Shown: positions 9,017-16,000 of the stretch, one piece after another
Numbering within the stretch: position 1 is the stretch's first letter
Layout: every line of letters begins with the position of its first letter
Source: Myxococcaceae bacterium
GTDB taxonomy: Bacteria > Myxococcota_A > Polyangia > Polyangiales > Ga0077539
NCBI GenBank assembly: GCA_004297725.1
Contig: SCUS01000050.1
Span: 18,025-82,024, forward strand
DNA length: 64,000 nucleotides
Direction of reading: 5' to 3'
Position numbers and translations under genes: made by a program
The notes under the pieces: model-generated
Told to the model about the DNA's origin: nothing
Seen by the model: only the letters and a program-made list of their open reading frames with translations
Database searches by the model: none

Positions 9017-10699
9017 TCACCGCCCCCGCTTCACCGGCCCCGCCCTCTTCGCCCCCGTCGTCACCTTCACCCACGCCTCCAGCGCCAGCACGTCGCCCAG
9101 CGCCGTCGCCGCCCTGCCCCCACGGCGCACGCCCGCCACCGCCTCCGCGCGCCCCTTGGGCGCCGCCGCCCGCCGCCACGACGCCTCGGCCCTCGCCGAC
9201 GCCTCCGCCGCGCGACCCATCCGGTGCACCTCGAAGTCCACGGCCTGCACCGCCTCCTCGATGGCCGAGAAGCGCTCCACCGCCCTGCCGTCGAGGCTCA
9301 CCTCCCAGCGACGACCGCGCGCCCCTCGCGACACCACCAGCGCCTCGCTCAGCCGCCCCGGCGCCCGCTCGAAATGCAGCGCGAGGCCGTGACGCCCCAG
9401 CGACGCCCACGCGTTGCGGGAGATCGCCCGCACCTCCACGTCGACCTCCTGCGTCAGCGGATCGAAGGCCTCGGCCCTCGCTTGGATCTCCCCGAGGGTG
9501 ATCGCCCCCGCCTCCACCTCGAAGGCAGGGTGATCGAAGGCGAGCTGCTCGAAGAAGCGCTCCGCCTCGCCCACCTCCCGGCCCTCCAGGTCGAGCTCCC
9601 TCGGCATCCCGAAGAGCGAGGGCAGCGAGCACAGGCTGAGCTCCGACACGTCCACGAAGTCCAGCACCAGGCAGTCCTTCTTGCCTGGCGAGAGCCGCGT
9701 GCCTCGGCCCACGCACTGCGCGTACATCCCCTCGGAGCGCGTCGGCCTCGCCATCGCCACGCACGACACCCCCGGGTCGTCGAAGCCCTCGGTGAGCACC
9801 GCCACGTTGGTGAGCGCCTGCAACCTCCCCTCGGCGAAGTCGCGAAGCACCCGGGCGCGGTCGTCCGAGGGCATCTCCCCGTGCACCGTTCCCGCCCGCA
9901 CCCCGAGCGCCTGGAGCGAGCGGCGCAGGTGCTGGGCGTGCGCCACCGTCACGCAGAACGCGATGGTGCGACGGTCGCGGGCCAGCTCCTGGATGGAGCG
10001 CGCCACCAGGGCGTTGCGCTCCTCGATGTCCACCGCCTCGGCGAGCTCCTCCTCGCGGAAATCGTTACCCCGACTGGTAAGCCGGGTGAGGTCCGCACTG
10101 GTCGCCACCCGGTACCCCCTCAGCGGAACCAGGTACCCGTCGTGGATCATCTCCGGCAGCGTCCGCGCGTAGACGATCTCCTCGAAGACCTCGTCGAGCC
10201 CCTTGCCGTCGCCCCGCGCCGTGGTGGCGGTGAAGCCCACCAGGGTGCCCGTCCACCCGGGCTCGAAGCAGCCCAGCTCCCGCAGTACCCGGAGGTTGTC
10301 CTCCGCCGCGGCGTGGTGGCACTCGTCGTAGATCACCAGGCCCACGTCCCGCCCCGCCAGCAGCCTCGCGAGGCGCTCGGTGCGCAGCGACCGGATGGAG
10401 CACACCACCACCCTCGCCTCGGCCTCCGCGCGGCGCCCTCCCTGCTCGATCGCCACCACCGCCTCGGCGCCGAGGGCGTGCTGAAGCTTCGAGCGCGCCT
10501 GGGAGAGCAGCTCCTCGCGGTGCGCGATCACCAGCACCGGGCGCTTCGCCAGCCTCGCCAGGTGGGCGAAGACCACCGTCTTCCCGGCGCCCGTGGGGAG
10601 GCACACCAGCATGCGCCGCGTCCCGGCCCGCCGCGCGGAGAGCACCGCCTCCACCGCCTCTCGCTGGTACGGCCGCAGGCTCGGCGCGTCTCCGCTCAT
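9017..10699 (-). CDS. SF2 DEAD/DEAH-box helicase with unique C-terminal domain
   Basis: A 560-residue helicase. The start was placed at ATG 10699 (MSGDAPSLRPYQREAVEAV) because the Q-motif-like RPYQ begins just after; ATGs at 10726 and 10750 are alternatives. Motifs in order: PTGAGKT (Walker A), DECHH (Walker B), FTATTARGDGKG (motif III), then the second RecA domain with TEGFDDPGVSCV and QCVGRGTR (motif VI). The last 200 residues are a basic, Arg/Ala-rich extension. Relatives of this RecD/RAD25-like group unwind DNA or RNA in phage defence and repair, but nothing nearby shows a defence operon. Cellular role unresolved. Confidence 0.85.
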   Translation of the reverse strand: MSGDAPSLRPYQREAVEAVLSARRAGTRRMLVCLPTGAGKTVVFAHLARLAKRPVLVIAHREELLSQARSKLQHALGAEAVVAIEQGGRRAEAEARVVVCSIRSLRTERLARLLAGRDVGLVIYDECHHAAAEDNLRVLRELGCFEPGWTGTLVGFTATTARGDGKGLDEVFEEIVYARTLPEMIHDGYLVPLRGYRVATSADLTRLTSRGNDFREEELAEAVDIEERNALVARSIQELARDRRTIAFCVTVAHAQHLRRSLQALGVRAGTVHGEMPSDDRARVLRDFAEGRLQALTNVAVLTEGFDDPGVSCVAMARPTRSEGMYAQCVGRGTRLSPGKKDCLVLDFVDVSELSLCSLPSLFGMPRELDLEGREVGEAERFFEQLAFDHPAFEVEAGAITLGEIQARAEAFDPLTQEVDVEVRAISRNAWASLGRHGLALHFERAPGRLSEALVVSRGARGRRWEVSLDGRAVERFSAIEEAVQAVDFEVHRMGRAAEASARAEASWRRAAAPKGRAEAVAGVRRGGRAATALGDVLALEAWVKVTTGAKRAGPVKRGR

Positions 10700-10785
10700 C
10701 GCGCCGCCCACCTTCGCACGGATCATCCCGCCCGGCGCAACGCCTCCCACGCCCCGGGCGCCCGATGGTAGGGTGCGCCGCGTCG

Positions 10786-11157
10786 ATGGTGCTTCGTCTC
10801 TGGCAGTTCGTCCCGACGCCCGTCCTCGAGGTGCCCGACCTCGCGTGCATCGACACGCCGCGCGCCGAGCAGATCGCCGTCCTCCTCGGCATCGTGGGTT
10901 TCCTCGGGCTCGTCACCGCCTGGCGCATCCGAGACCGCGCCGCCGCCTCCGGGCACTCCACCCTCTGGGCCGTCTCCGCGCTGCTCGTCGGAGCCCTCCA
11001 GACCGTGCTCACCCTCGCGCTCGTCGCCCCGGGCTGCGCCACCAGCAACACCGTCGCCTGGATGCTGGGCTGCGCCTCCCCCTGGGCCCTCGCCGCGGCC
11101 TTCTTCCGCACCGGCGTCGCCCCGCTGCCGCCGCCCCTCGACACCTCCCCCCCATGA
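10786..11157 (+). CDS. Small integral membrane protein
   Basis: A 123-residue protein with three predicted membrane helices: IAVLLGIVGFLGLVTAW, LWAVSALLVGALQTVLTLAL, and AWMLGCASPWALAAAFF. The start at 10786 (MVLRLWQF) is preferred because a TAGGGT box lies 11 nt upstream; an in-frame ATG at 10765 would add seven residues and overlap that box. Its TGA overlaps the ATG of the following phosphodiesterase gene (ATGA), so the two are translationally coupled. No family was recognised. Confidence 0.6.
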   Translation: MVLRLWQFVPTPVLEVPDLACIDTPRAEQIAVLLGIVGFLGLVTAWRIRDRAAASGHSTLWAVSALLVGALQTVLTLALVAPGCATSNTVAWMLGCASPWALAAAFFRTGVAPLPPPLDTSPP

Positions 11158-12029
11158 AGCGCCCCCTCCTCGCCCTCGGCCTCGCCCTCGCCCCCCAGCT
11201 CGCCCTCGCGCAGGCGCCGCCCCGACCCTACGACCATGTCGTCGTGGTGAGCTTCGACGGCATGCGCCCCGACGGCATGGAGCGCGCCGAGGCCCCGACC
11301 CTCCACCGTCTGCGCACCGAAGGCGCCGCGGCCCTCGGGGCCGTCACCGTCGGCGACTCCTCCACCCTCCCCTCGCACAGCTCGATGCTCTCCGGCGTCG
11401 AGGTGCGCGCCCACGGGATGACCTTCGACGACTTCCACGCCGACCGCGGGTTCATCCGGGTGCCCACGGCCCTCTCCTTCGCCCACGACGCGGGCTTCTC
11501 CACGGCGATGTTCGTCTCCAAGGCCAAGCTCCGGCACATCGCCGTGCCGGGCAGCCTCGATGTCTGGTCGCGGCCCCACTGGTCGTGCGAGCGCGTCGCC
11601 GCCGCCGCCGCGGAGTACCTCTCCACCGCCACCCCGGGGATCACCTTCATCCATTTCTCCGAGCCCGACGACTCGGGGCACCGCTTCGGGTGGATGCGAG
11701 CGCGCTACCTTCAGGCCATCGCCCGCAGCGACCGGTGCTTCACCACGGTGATGAGCTCCGTCGAGGCCAGGGCCGACCGAGGACGCTTCCTGGTGATCGC
11801 GACCGCCGACCACGGAGGCCACGGCCGGCGGCACGGCACCCACGCCCCGGAAGACCTTCACATCCCGTGGGTCGCGTGGGGCTCGCAGGTGACCCGCGGA
11901 GACTTCTCCGACCCGGTGCGCACCACCGACACCGCCGCCACGGCCCTCGCGGCGCTGGGCGTCGCCGTCCCCGCGAGCTTCACCGGGCGGCCGGTGCAGC
12001 GGGTGCTCGCCCCCGCCCCGACGCCCTGA
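11154..12029 (+). CDS. Secreted alkaline phosphatase superfamily phosphodiesterase
   Basis: A 291-residue protein with a Sec signal peptide (LLALGLALAPQLALAQA). It fits the type I phosphodiesterase/nucleotide pyrophosphatase group. VVVVSFDGMRPDG supplies the first metal Asp. SSTLPSHSSMLSG has the nucleophile Ser/Thr in the usual xTxPxH context. FSEPDDSGHRFGW and ATADHGGHGRRHG give the remaining Asp/His metal ligands. It would hydrolyse nucleotide or lipid phosphodiesters in the periplasm. The gene starts within the stop codon of the upstream membrane-protein gene. Confidence 0.85.
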   Translation: MKRPLLALGLALAPQLALAQAPPRPYDHVVVVSFDGMRPDGMERAEAPTLHRLRTEGAAALGAVTVGDSSTLPSHSSMLSGVEVRAHGMTFDDFHADRGFIRVPTALSFAHDAGFSTAMFVSKAKLRHIAVPGSLDVWSRPHWSCERVAAAAAEYLSTATPGITFIHFSEPDDSGHRFGWMRARYLQAIARSDRCFTTVMSSVEARADRGRFLVIATADHGGHGRRHGTHAPEDLHIPWVAWGSQVTRGDFSDPVRTTDTAATALAALGVAVPASFTGRPVQRVLAPAPTP

Positions 12030-12168
12030 TCTCCGCCATCGGGCGGAGAGAGGGATTGCGGCTCCGCTCACCAGCCCCCATGCACTGGCGGGCCGGGAGG
12101 GAGAGGCGATCGGGGGGGTCGACCTCTTGGCAGCGGCGCGTGCCGCGATCTACAAGGGGTCACCAGAG

Positions 12169-13773
12169 ATGAGCCGCCAGAACGTGTTCTTCCTGTCGCT
12201 TCCGGTGGCCTTCAGCGCGCTCTCGGCGAGCGCGGCGGCCGCAGACCTGTACGTCGCCCCCAACGGTCGCAGCGGCAACGCGGGCACCAGCGCGGCGCCG
12301 CTCGACCGCATCACCACCGCGCTCAACCGCGCCCGCCCCGGAGACCGGGTGCTGGTGCGCGCGGGCACCTACCCCGGCGGAGGGTGGATCTCCGCCTCGG
12401 GCACCGCCGCGGCCCCCATCCGGGTGGTCTCCGTCGACGGCCCGAGGCGCGCGGTGATCGCCGGAGGCAGCGAGACCCTGCGCATCGGCGACGCCGCGTC
12501 GTACCTGTCCTTCGAGGGCCTCGAGCTTCGCAACTCCACCAACAACCTCGTCCACATCGACGGCGGCTCGCACCACATCTGGCTGCGGGACGTGTACGCC
12601 CACCACGCGGGCGTCGACGGCGACGTGGTGAAGGTCAACCAGGCCCGGAGCATCTACCTCGAGCGCTCGGAGTTCGCCTTCCCGGGGGTGCGCACGGGCA
12701 GCGAGAACCCCTCGCAGGAGTGCATCGACTTCGTCGACGTCGACGACATCGTGGTGCGCGACTCGTACATCCACGACGGCGGCAACTCGCTGATGTACGC
12801 CAAGGGCGGCGCGCAGGGCGTGGTCTTCGAGAACAACGTCATCGCCACGCAGCGCGCGGGCGCCATCGACCCGATGGTGGGCCTCGGCGCCGCCACCGAC
12901 TCGTCGCTGCTCGGAGACGCGCAGTACGAGGCGATCGACATCGTGTTTCGCAACAACGTGGTGATCGGCGGCGTGGCCGGCGCGGTGGGCGTCTACGACG
13001 GCCAGAACGTGGTGATCGCCAACAACCTCTTCCTCAACAACAACGGCGGGGTGGTGGAGTTTCGCGCGGGCTCCGGTCCCCTCGAGCGCAGCGAGGACGT
13101 GTCCTTCGTCAACAACCTCGTGGTCGACACCCGGGGACGGATGTCCACCGTGCTGCGCCGCAGCAGCCACGACCTCCAGGGCCTCGTCGTCTCCCACAAC
13201 CTCTACTGGAACAACGGCCTGGCCGTCCCCGCCTCGCCCCTGCTCAACCTGGCCGCGCAGCCCGGTCACCTGGTGGCCAACCCGGGCATCCGCGCGCCCT
13301 CGGCGCTGGGCGACCGGGCCTCCATCATCGCCGCGCTCATCCCCACCCCCAACGGCCCCGCGTCCTCGTCGGGGATCAACACCGCCGTGGCGCCCTTCCT
13401 GGTGCTCAACGACATCCGAGGGGTGCGCCGAAACGGGCGCAACGACCGGGGGCCGTGGTTCCTCGGGGAGGTTCCGGCGGCGCCGACGGACGCCGGGGTG
13501 ACGACGCCCGCCCCCACGACCGACGCCGGGGTGACGACGCCCGCCACCGATGCGGGCGGGGCGATCCCCACGGACGCGGCCCCCGAGGAGGAGAGCCCGA
13601 CGGAGGCCGCGGGGGCGCTCACCGGCGGCGTGCAGTGCAGCGCCACCCCGGGCGCCGCCGAAGGCCGCGGGTGGCTGCTCGGCGCGGGGATGTTACTGGC
13701 CGGTGTATTCCGTCGACGGCGACGGGAGCCTTGCGGCGGCAGCACCCGTTGGGATGACCGGGTGCGTCCGTAA
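12169..13773 (+). CDS. Secreted parallel beta-helix protein with MYXO-CTERM-like tag
   Basis: A 534-residue protein from ATG 12169, preceded by AAGGGG. A signal peptide (FFLSLPVAFSALSASAAAA) is followed by YVAPNGRSGNAGT, a typical start of right-handed parallel beta-helix proteins, and by many Asn-ladder turns (FRNNVVIGG, IANNLFLNNNGG). Such folds are found in polysaccharide lyases and chondroitinase-B-like enzymes; no catalytic signature was identified. A Thr/Pro/Asp-Ala-Gly linker (TTDAGVTTP) leads to a C-terminal sorting tag: VQCSATPG, a hydrophobic segment, then FRRRRR. It is therefore probably anchored and processed at the envelope. Confidence 0.8.
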   Translation: MSRQNVFFLSLPVAFSALSASAAAADLYVAPNGRSGNAGTSAAPLDRITTALNRARPGDRVLVRAGTYPGGGWISASGTAAAPIRVVSVDGPRRAVIAGGSETLRIGDAASYLSFEGLELRNSTNNLVHIDGGSHHIWLRDVYAHHAGVDGDVVKVNQARSIYLERSEFAFPGVRTGSENPSQECIDFVDVDDIVVRDSYIHDGGNSLMYAKGGAQGVVFENNVIATQRAGAIDPMVGLGAATDSSLLGDAQYEAIDIVFRNNVVIGGVAGAVGVYDGQNVVIANNLFLNNNGGVVEFRAGSGPLERSEDVSFVNNLVVDTRGRMSTVLRRSSHDLQGLVVSHNLYWNNGLAVPASPLLNLAAQPGHLVANPGIRAPSALGDRASIIAALIPTPNGPASSSGINTAVAPFLVLNDIRGVRRNGRNDRGPWFLGEVPAAPTDAGVTTPAPTTDAGVTTPATDAGGAIPTDAAPEEESPTEAAGALTGGVQCSATPGAAEGRGWLLGAGMLLAGVFRRRRREPCGGSTRWDDRVRP

Positions 13774-13845
13774 GAGCGTCGGTACGTCTTTCAAACCGCG
13801 GGCGAGCTCGCCGCCGAGGCCGACCAGGCTACGGAGCGAAGCGCC

Positions 13846-14337
13846 TCACCGGCCGCGAGGGCGCTCTCTCGGATCGTAGAGCGGCGCCGTACCCAGCGCC
13901 GCCACCTCCACGGCGTCGCCGCACGCGACGCGCCCGCCCTGCACGATGGTCAGCGCGATGCCTCCGCGGCCCTGCATGTGCGCCGGGGCGCCAGGGCCCA
14001 GCGCGGACTCCATCCGCACGCAGGCGTCGCAGGGGGCGATCACCTCGAAGCGCGCCTCGCCGATCGAGAGCACGGTGCCGCGGGGAAGGGTGTCGAGGTC
14101 CATGTCTCGGATGGTGAGGTTGCGACGCGACGAGCCGGGGGCGATCGCGACGCCGAGGGCGCGCGCCACGTGGTCGATGGTCTCCGCCCGGATGGCGCTC
14201 ACCGGGCGGGGAACACCAGGGCGATCGCGCTGATCGGTGGGCACGCCGCGCCCTGCGACGAACACCGCCTCGGGGAGGAGGATGGGAGGCCCGCGGCGCT
14301 CGCGGAAGACGTGGATGGCTTCGAGGGTGCCTGGCAT
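13846..14337 (-). CDS. MOSC domain protein
   Basis: A 163-residue stand-alone MOSC (molybdenum cofactor sulfurase C-terminal) domain. It shows SSRRNLTI, the APCDACVRME segment with the conserved Cys of the family, and GPGAPAHMQGRGG. Members bind the molybdenum cofactor and transfer sulfur or reduce N-hydroxylated bases (as YiiM does). No other molybdenum-related gene lies nearby. It sits 35 nt downstream of the nucleotidyltransferase gene on the same strand and might be on its transcript. Confidence 0.82.
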   Translation of the reverse strand: MPGTLEAIHVFRERRGPPILLPEAVFVAGRGVPTDQRDRPGVPRPVSAIRAETIDHVARALGVAIAPGSSRRNLTIRDMDLDTLPRGTVLSIGEARFEVIAPCDACVRMESALGPGAPAHMQGRGGIALTIVQGGRVACGDAVEVAALGTAPLYDPRERPRGR

Positions 14338-14372
14338 GGGTTGGGGGGAGAGGGTATGGAGCCCCGATCACG

Positions 14373-14861
14373 CTACCGCGGCTCGCGGTTGCGCTCGTCG
14401 AGCGTCGCGAGCAGCACCGGCAGCATCACCCGATCCTTCGGCCTCCCGGCCGCTGTCTTCAGCGCGATCAGCGTGGGCAGATCGACGACCCTGACGATGG
14501 TCGCGCCGCGCTCGATGGTGTCCACGCGCGGCAGCAGCCACTCGTAGTCCTGGCCCTCACCGATCTCGCAGAGCACGTCGAGCGGGCCCTCCGCCGTGTC
14601 GAGGAGCACGTGCCCCCGACCGAGCAGCATCGCGTCCGTGGGCACGATGTTTCGTCGGTCAGCGCGAAGGCGTGCGCTCACGGCGGTCAACACGCGCAGC
14701 AGGCGAGCGACGTTCTCGGCTGTGCGACGGTGCACGATGTCGAGGTCGAGGGTCAGCACCGGGGCGCCCTGGATCATCGCAGCGGCGCCACCGATGATGA
14801 CGAACTCAACCCCCTCGGCGGTCAGTCGATCGATCAGCGATTCGAGGCGAGGCGTCGGCAT
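14373..14861 (-). CDS. Nucleotidyltransferase (MNT/AbiEii-like)
   Basis: A 162-residue protein from ATG 14861 (MPTPRLESLIDRL). The core VIIGGAAAMIQGAPVLTLDLDIV shows the GG motif and the D-x-D metal site of minimal nucleotidyltransferases, with DVLCEIGEG downstream supplying a third acidic region. Similar small proteins occur as toxin or antitoxin partners (MNT-HepT, AbiE). The upstream small gene overlaps this one by 28 nt, which supports a two-gene functional unit. Which of the two would be toxic cannot be told from sequence. Confidence 0.75.
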   Translation of the reverse strand: MPTPRLESLIDRLTAEGVEFVIIGGAAAMIQGAPVLTLDLDIVHRRTAENVARLLRVLTAVSARLRADRRNIVPTDAMLLGRGHVLLDTAEGPLDVLCEIGEGQDYEWLLPRVDTIERGATIVRVVDLPTLIALKTAAGRPKDRVMLPVLLATLDERNREPR

Positions 14862-15040
14862 GCCGCAAGCTCCGCAAGTTCTTCCGCGGCGCGGGCACCG
14901 AGCCGTAGGCGCTCCCATGGGTCCATGGCCAGGTACGACCGGATGAGCGTTCGGTCGACGTCCGCGAGGGCCTCGATCAGGAGGGGATCGAGCGCACGCA
15001 GTCCGTCGCGGAGAGAGTCGTATTGTTCGCGCGCGGTCAT
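14834..15040 (-). CDS. Small partner of the nucleotidyltransferase, possible TA component
   Basis: A 68-residue helical, Leu/Ala/Arg-rich protein. ATG 15040 (MTAREQYDSLRDGL) is chosen because the conserved-looking part begins there; in-frame ATGs at 15061 and 15124 are alternatives and none has a clear Shine-Dalgarno. Its 3' end overlaps the start of the nucleotidyltransferase gene by 28 nt. The size, charge and overlap resemble a toxin-antitoxin or AbiE-type pair. No family was recognised. Confidence 0.55.
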   Translation of the reverse strand: MTAREQYDSLRDGLRALDPLLIEALADVDRTLIRSYLAMDPWERLRLGARAAEELAELAACRRLASNR

Positions 15041-15184
15041 CTTCGTGATCGAGGATGGCATGCCGCTCGAGGGCGTTCCAATGTCCTGCTCAACGCGCCT
15101 CGGGCGAAGCGTTCCGAGCGCCATAGCACTCGCAGGAGCTCAACGAGCTGCATCGCGCCGGTCGTCCATTGGTTCAGGCCAGGC

Positions 15185-16000
15185 CTACCCCGTCCCCACG
15201 ATCACCCTCGGGTGCACCAGCGAGCCCGCGCTCCCGGCCAGCCGCAGCCCCGGCATCACGCAGGCCACCACCAGGCCCTCCTCCGCCGGTTCCGCGCGCT
15301 CTCCCGCCTTGTCCATCGACGCCGCGCTGTACCGCTGCCCCAGCGCCGCCTCCACCAGCTCGCAGCCCGCCGCCGCTGCGGCCCTCGACAGCGCGCGCCG
15401 CTCGTCGTCGCTCAGCGTCGAGCGCACCGCGCTCCGCCCCCGCTCGCGCATCGCGCCCGCCAGCACCACGTCCATGCGCTTCGCCTTCAGCGCCCCGTAG
15501 CACGCGGGCGTCGCGTCCAGCGCAGCGCCAAGCGTCGCCTGCGCCGCGTCGAAGAGCTGCGAGCCCGGCACGCCCAGCAGCGCCGCCACCAGCTCCCGCT
15601 CGGAGGCGAACTGCGCGTCCAGCGACTGCACCTGCATCGCCAGGGTGCGGGCCTCGTCGTCGCGCTCGGCGAGCTCGTCTCGCAGCCGGGTGAGCTCCGC
15701 CGTCTGCGCCCGCAGCGCGTCCTGGAGCTGCCGGGCCTCCAGGGTCCAGCGCTCGCGCTCTCCCAGCAGGCGGGCCAGCTCGGCGGCCTGCTGCGACTGC
15801 ACGGCGCGAGAGGCCACCAGGGATTGATCCAGCTCGGTGATGCGCGCGTTGAGCCCCGCGAGCTCGCGGCCGTGCTGGGCGTTGCTGTACGCCACGTGCT
15901 GCCGCAGCTGCGCCTCGAACTGCGCCACCACGGCGTCGAGCTGCGAGCGCAGCGCCACGGTCCAGGCCCTGGCGATCGGATCGTCGGGAGGAGTGGCCAT
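15185..16000 (-). CDS. Coiled-coil protein with GrpE-like C-terminus, partner of the divergent Hsp70
   Basis: A 271-residue protein. Residues about 15-140 form a long heptad-rich coiled coil (AQFEAQLRQHVAYSN, LNARITELDQSL, LQDALRAQTAELTRLRDEL). The C-terminal 70 residues follow the layout of the GrpE beta domain: GCELVEAALGQRYSA, a variable acidic loop, then a strand pair ending GLRLAGSAGSLVHPRVIV, where GrpE has GYxLxxRVLRPAxVxV. Its ATG overlaps the TGA of the Hsp70 gene (TGATG), so the two proteins are made together. I infer a dedicated nucleotide-exchange or scaffold factor. Similarity is structural pattern only, with low identity. Confidence 0.65.
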   Translation of the reverse strand: MATPPDDPIARAWTVALRSQLDAVVAQFEAQLRQHVAYSNAQHGRELAGLNARITELDQSLVASRAVQSQQAAELARLLGERERWTLEARQLQDALRAQTAELTRLRDELAERDDEARTLAMQVQSLDAQFASERELVAALLGVPGSQLFDAAQATLGAALDATPACYGALKAKRMDVVLAGAMRERGRSAVRSTLSDDERRALSRAAAAAGCELVEAALGQRYSAASMDKAGERAEPAEEGLVVACVMPGLRLAGSAGSLVHPRVIVGTG

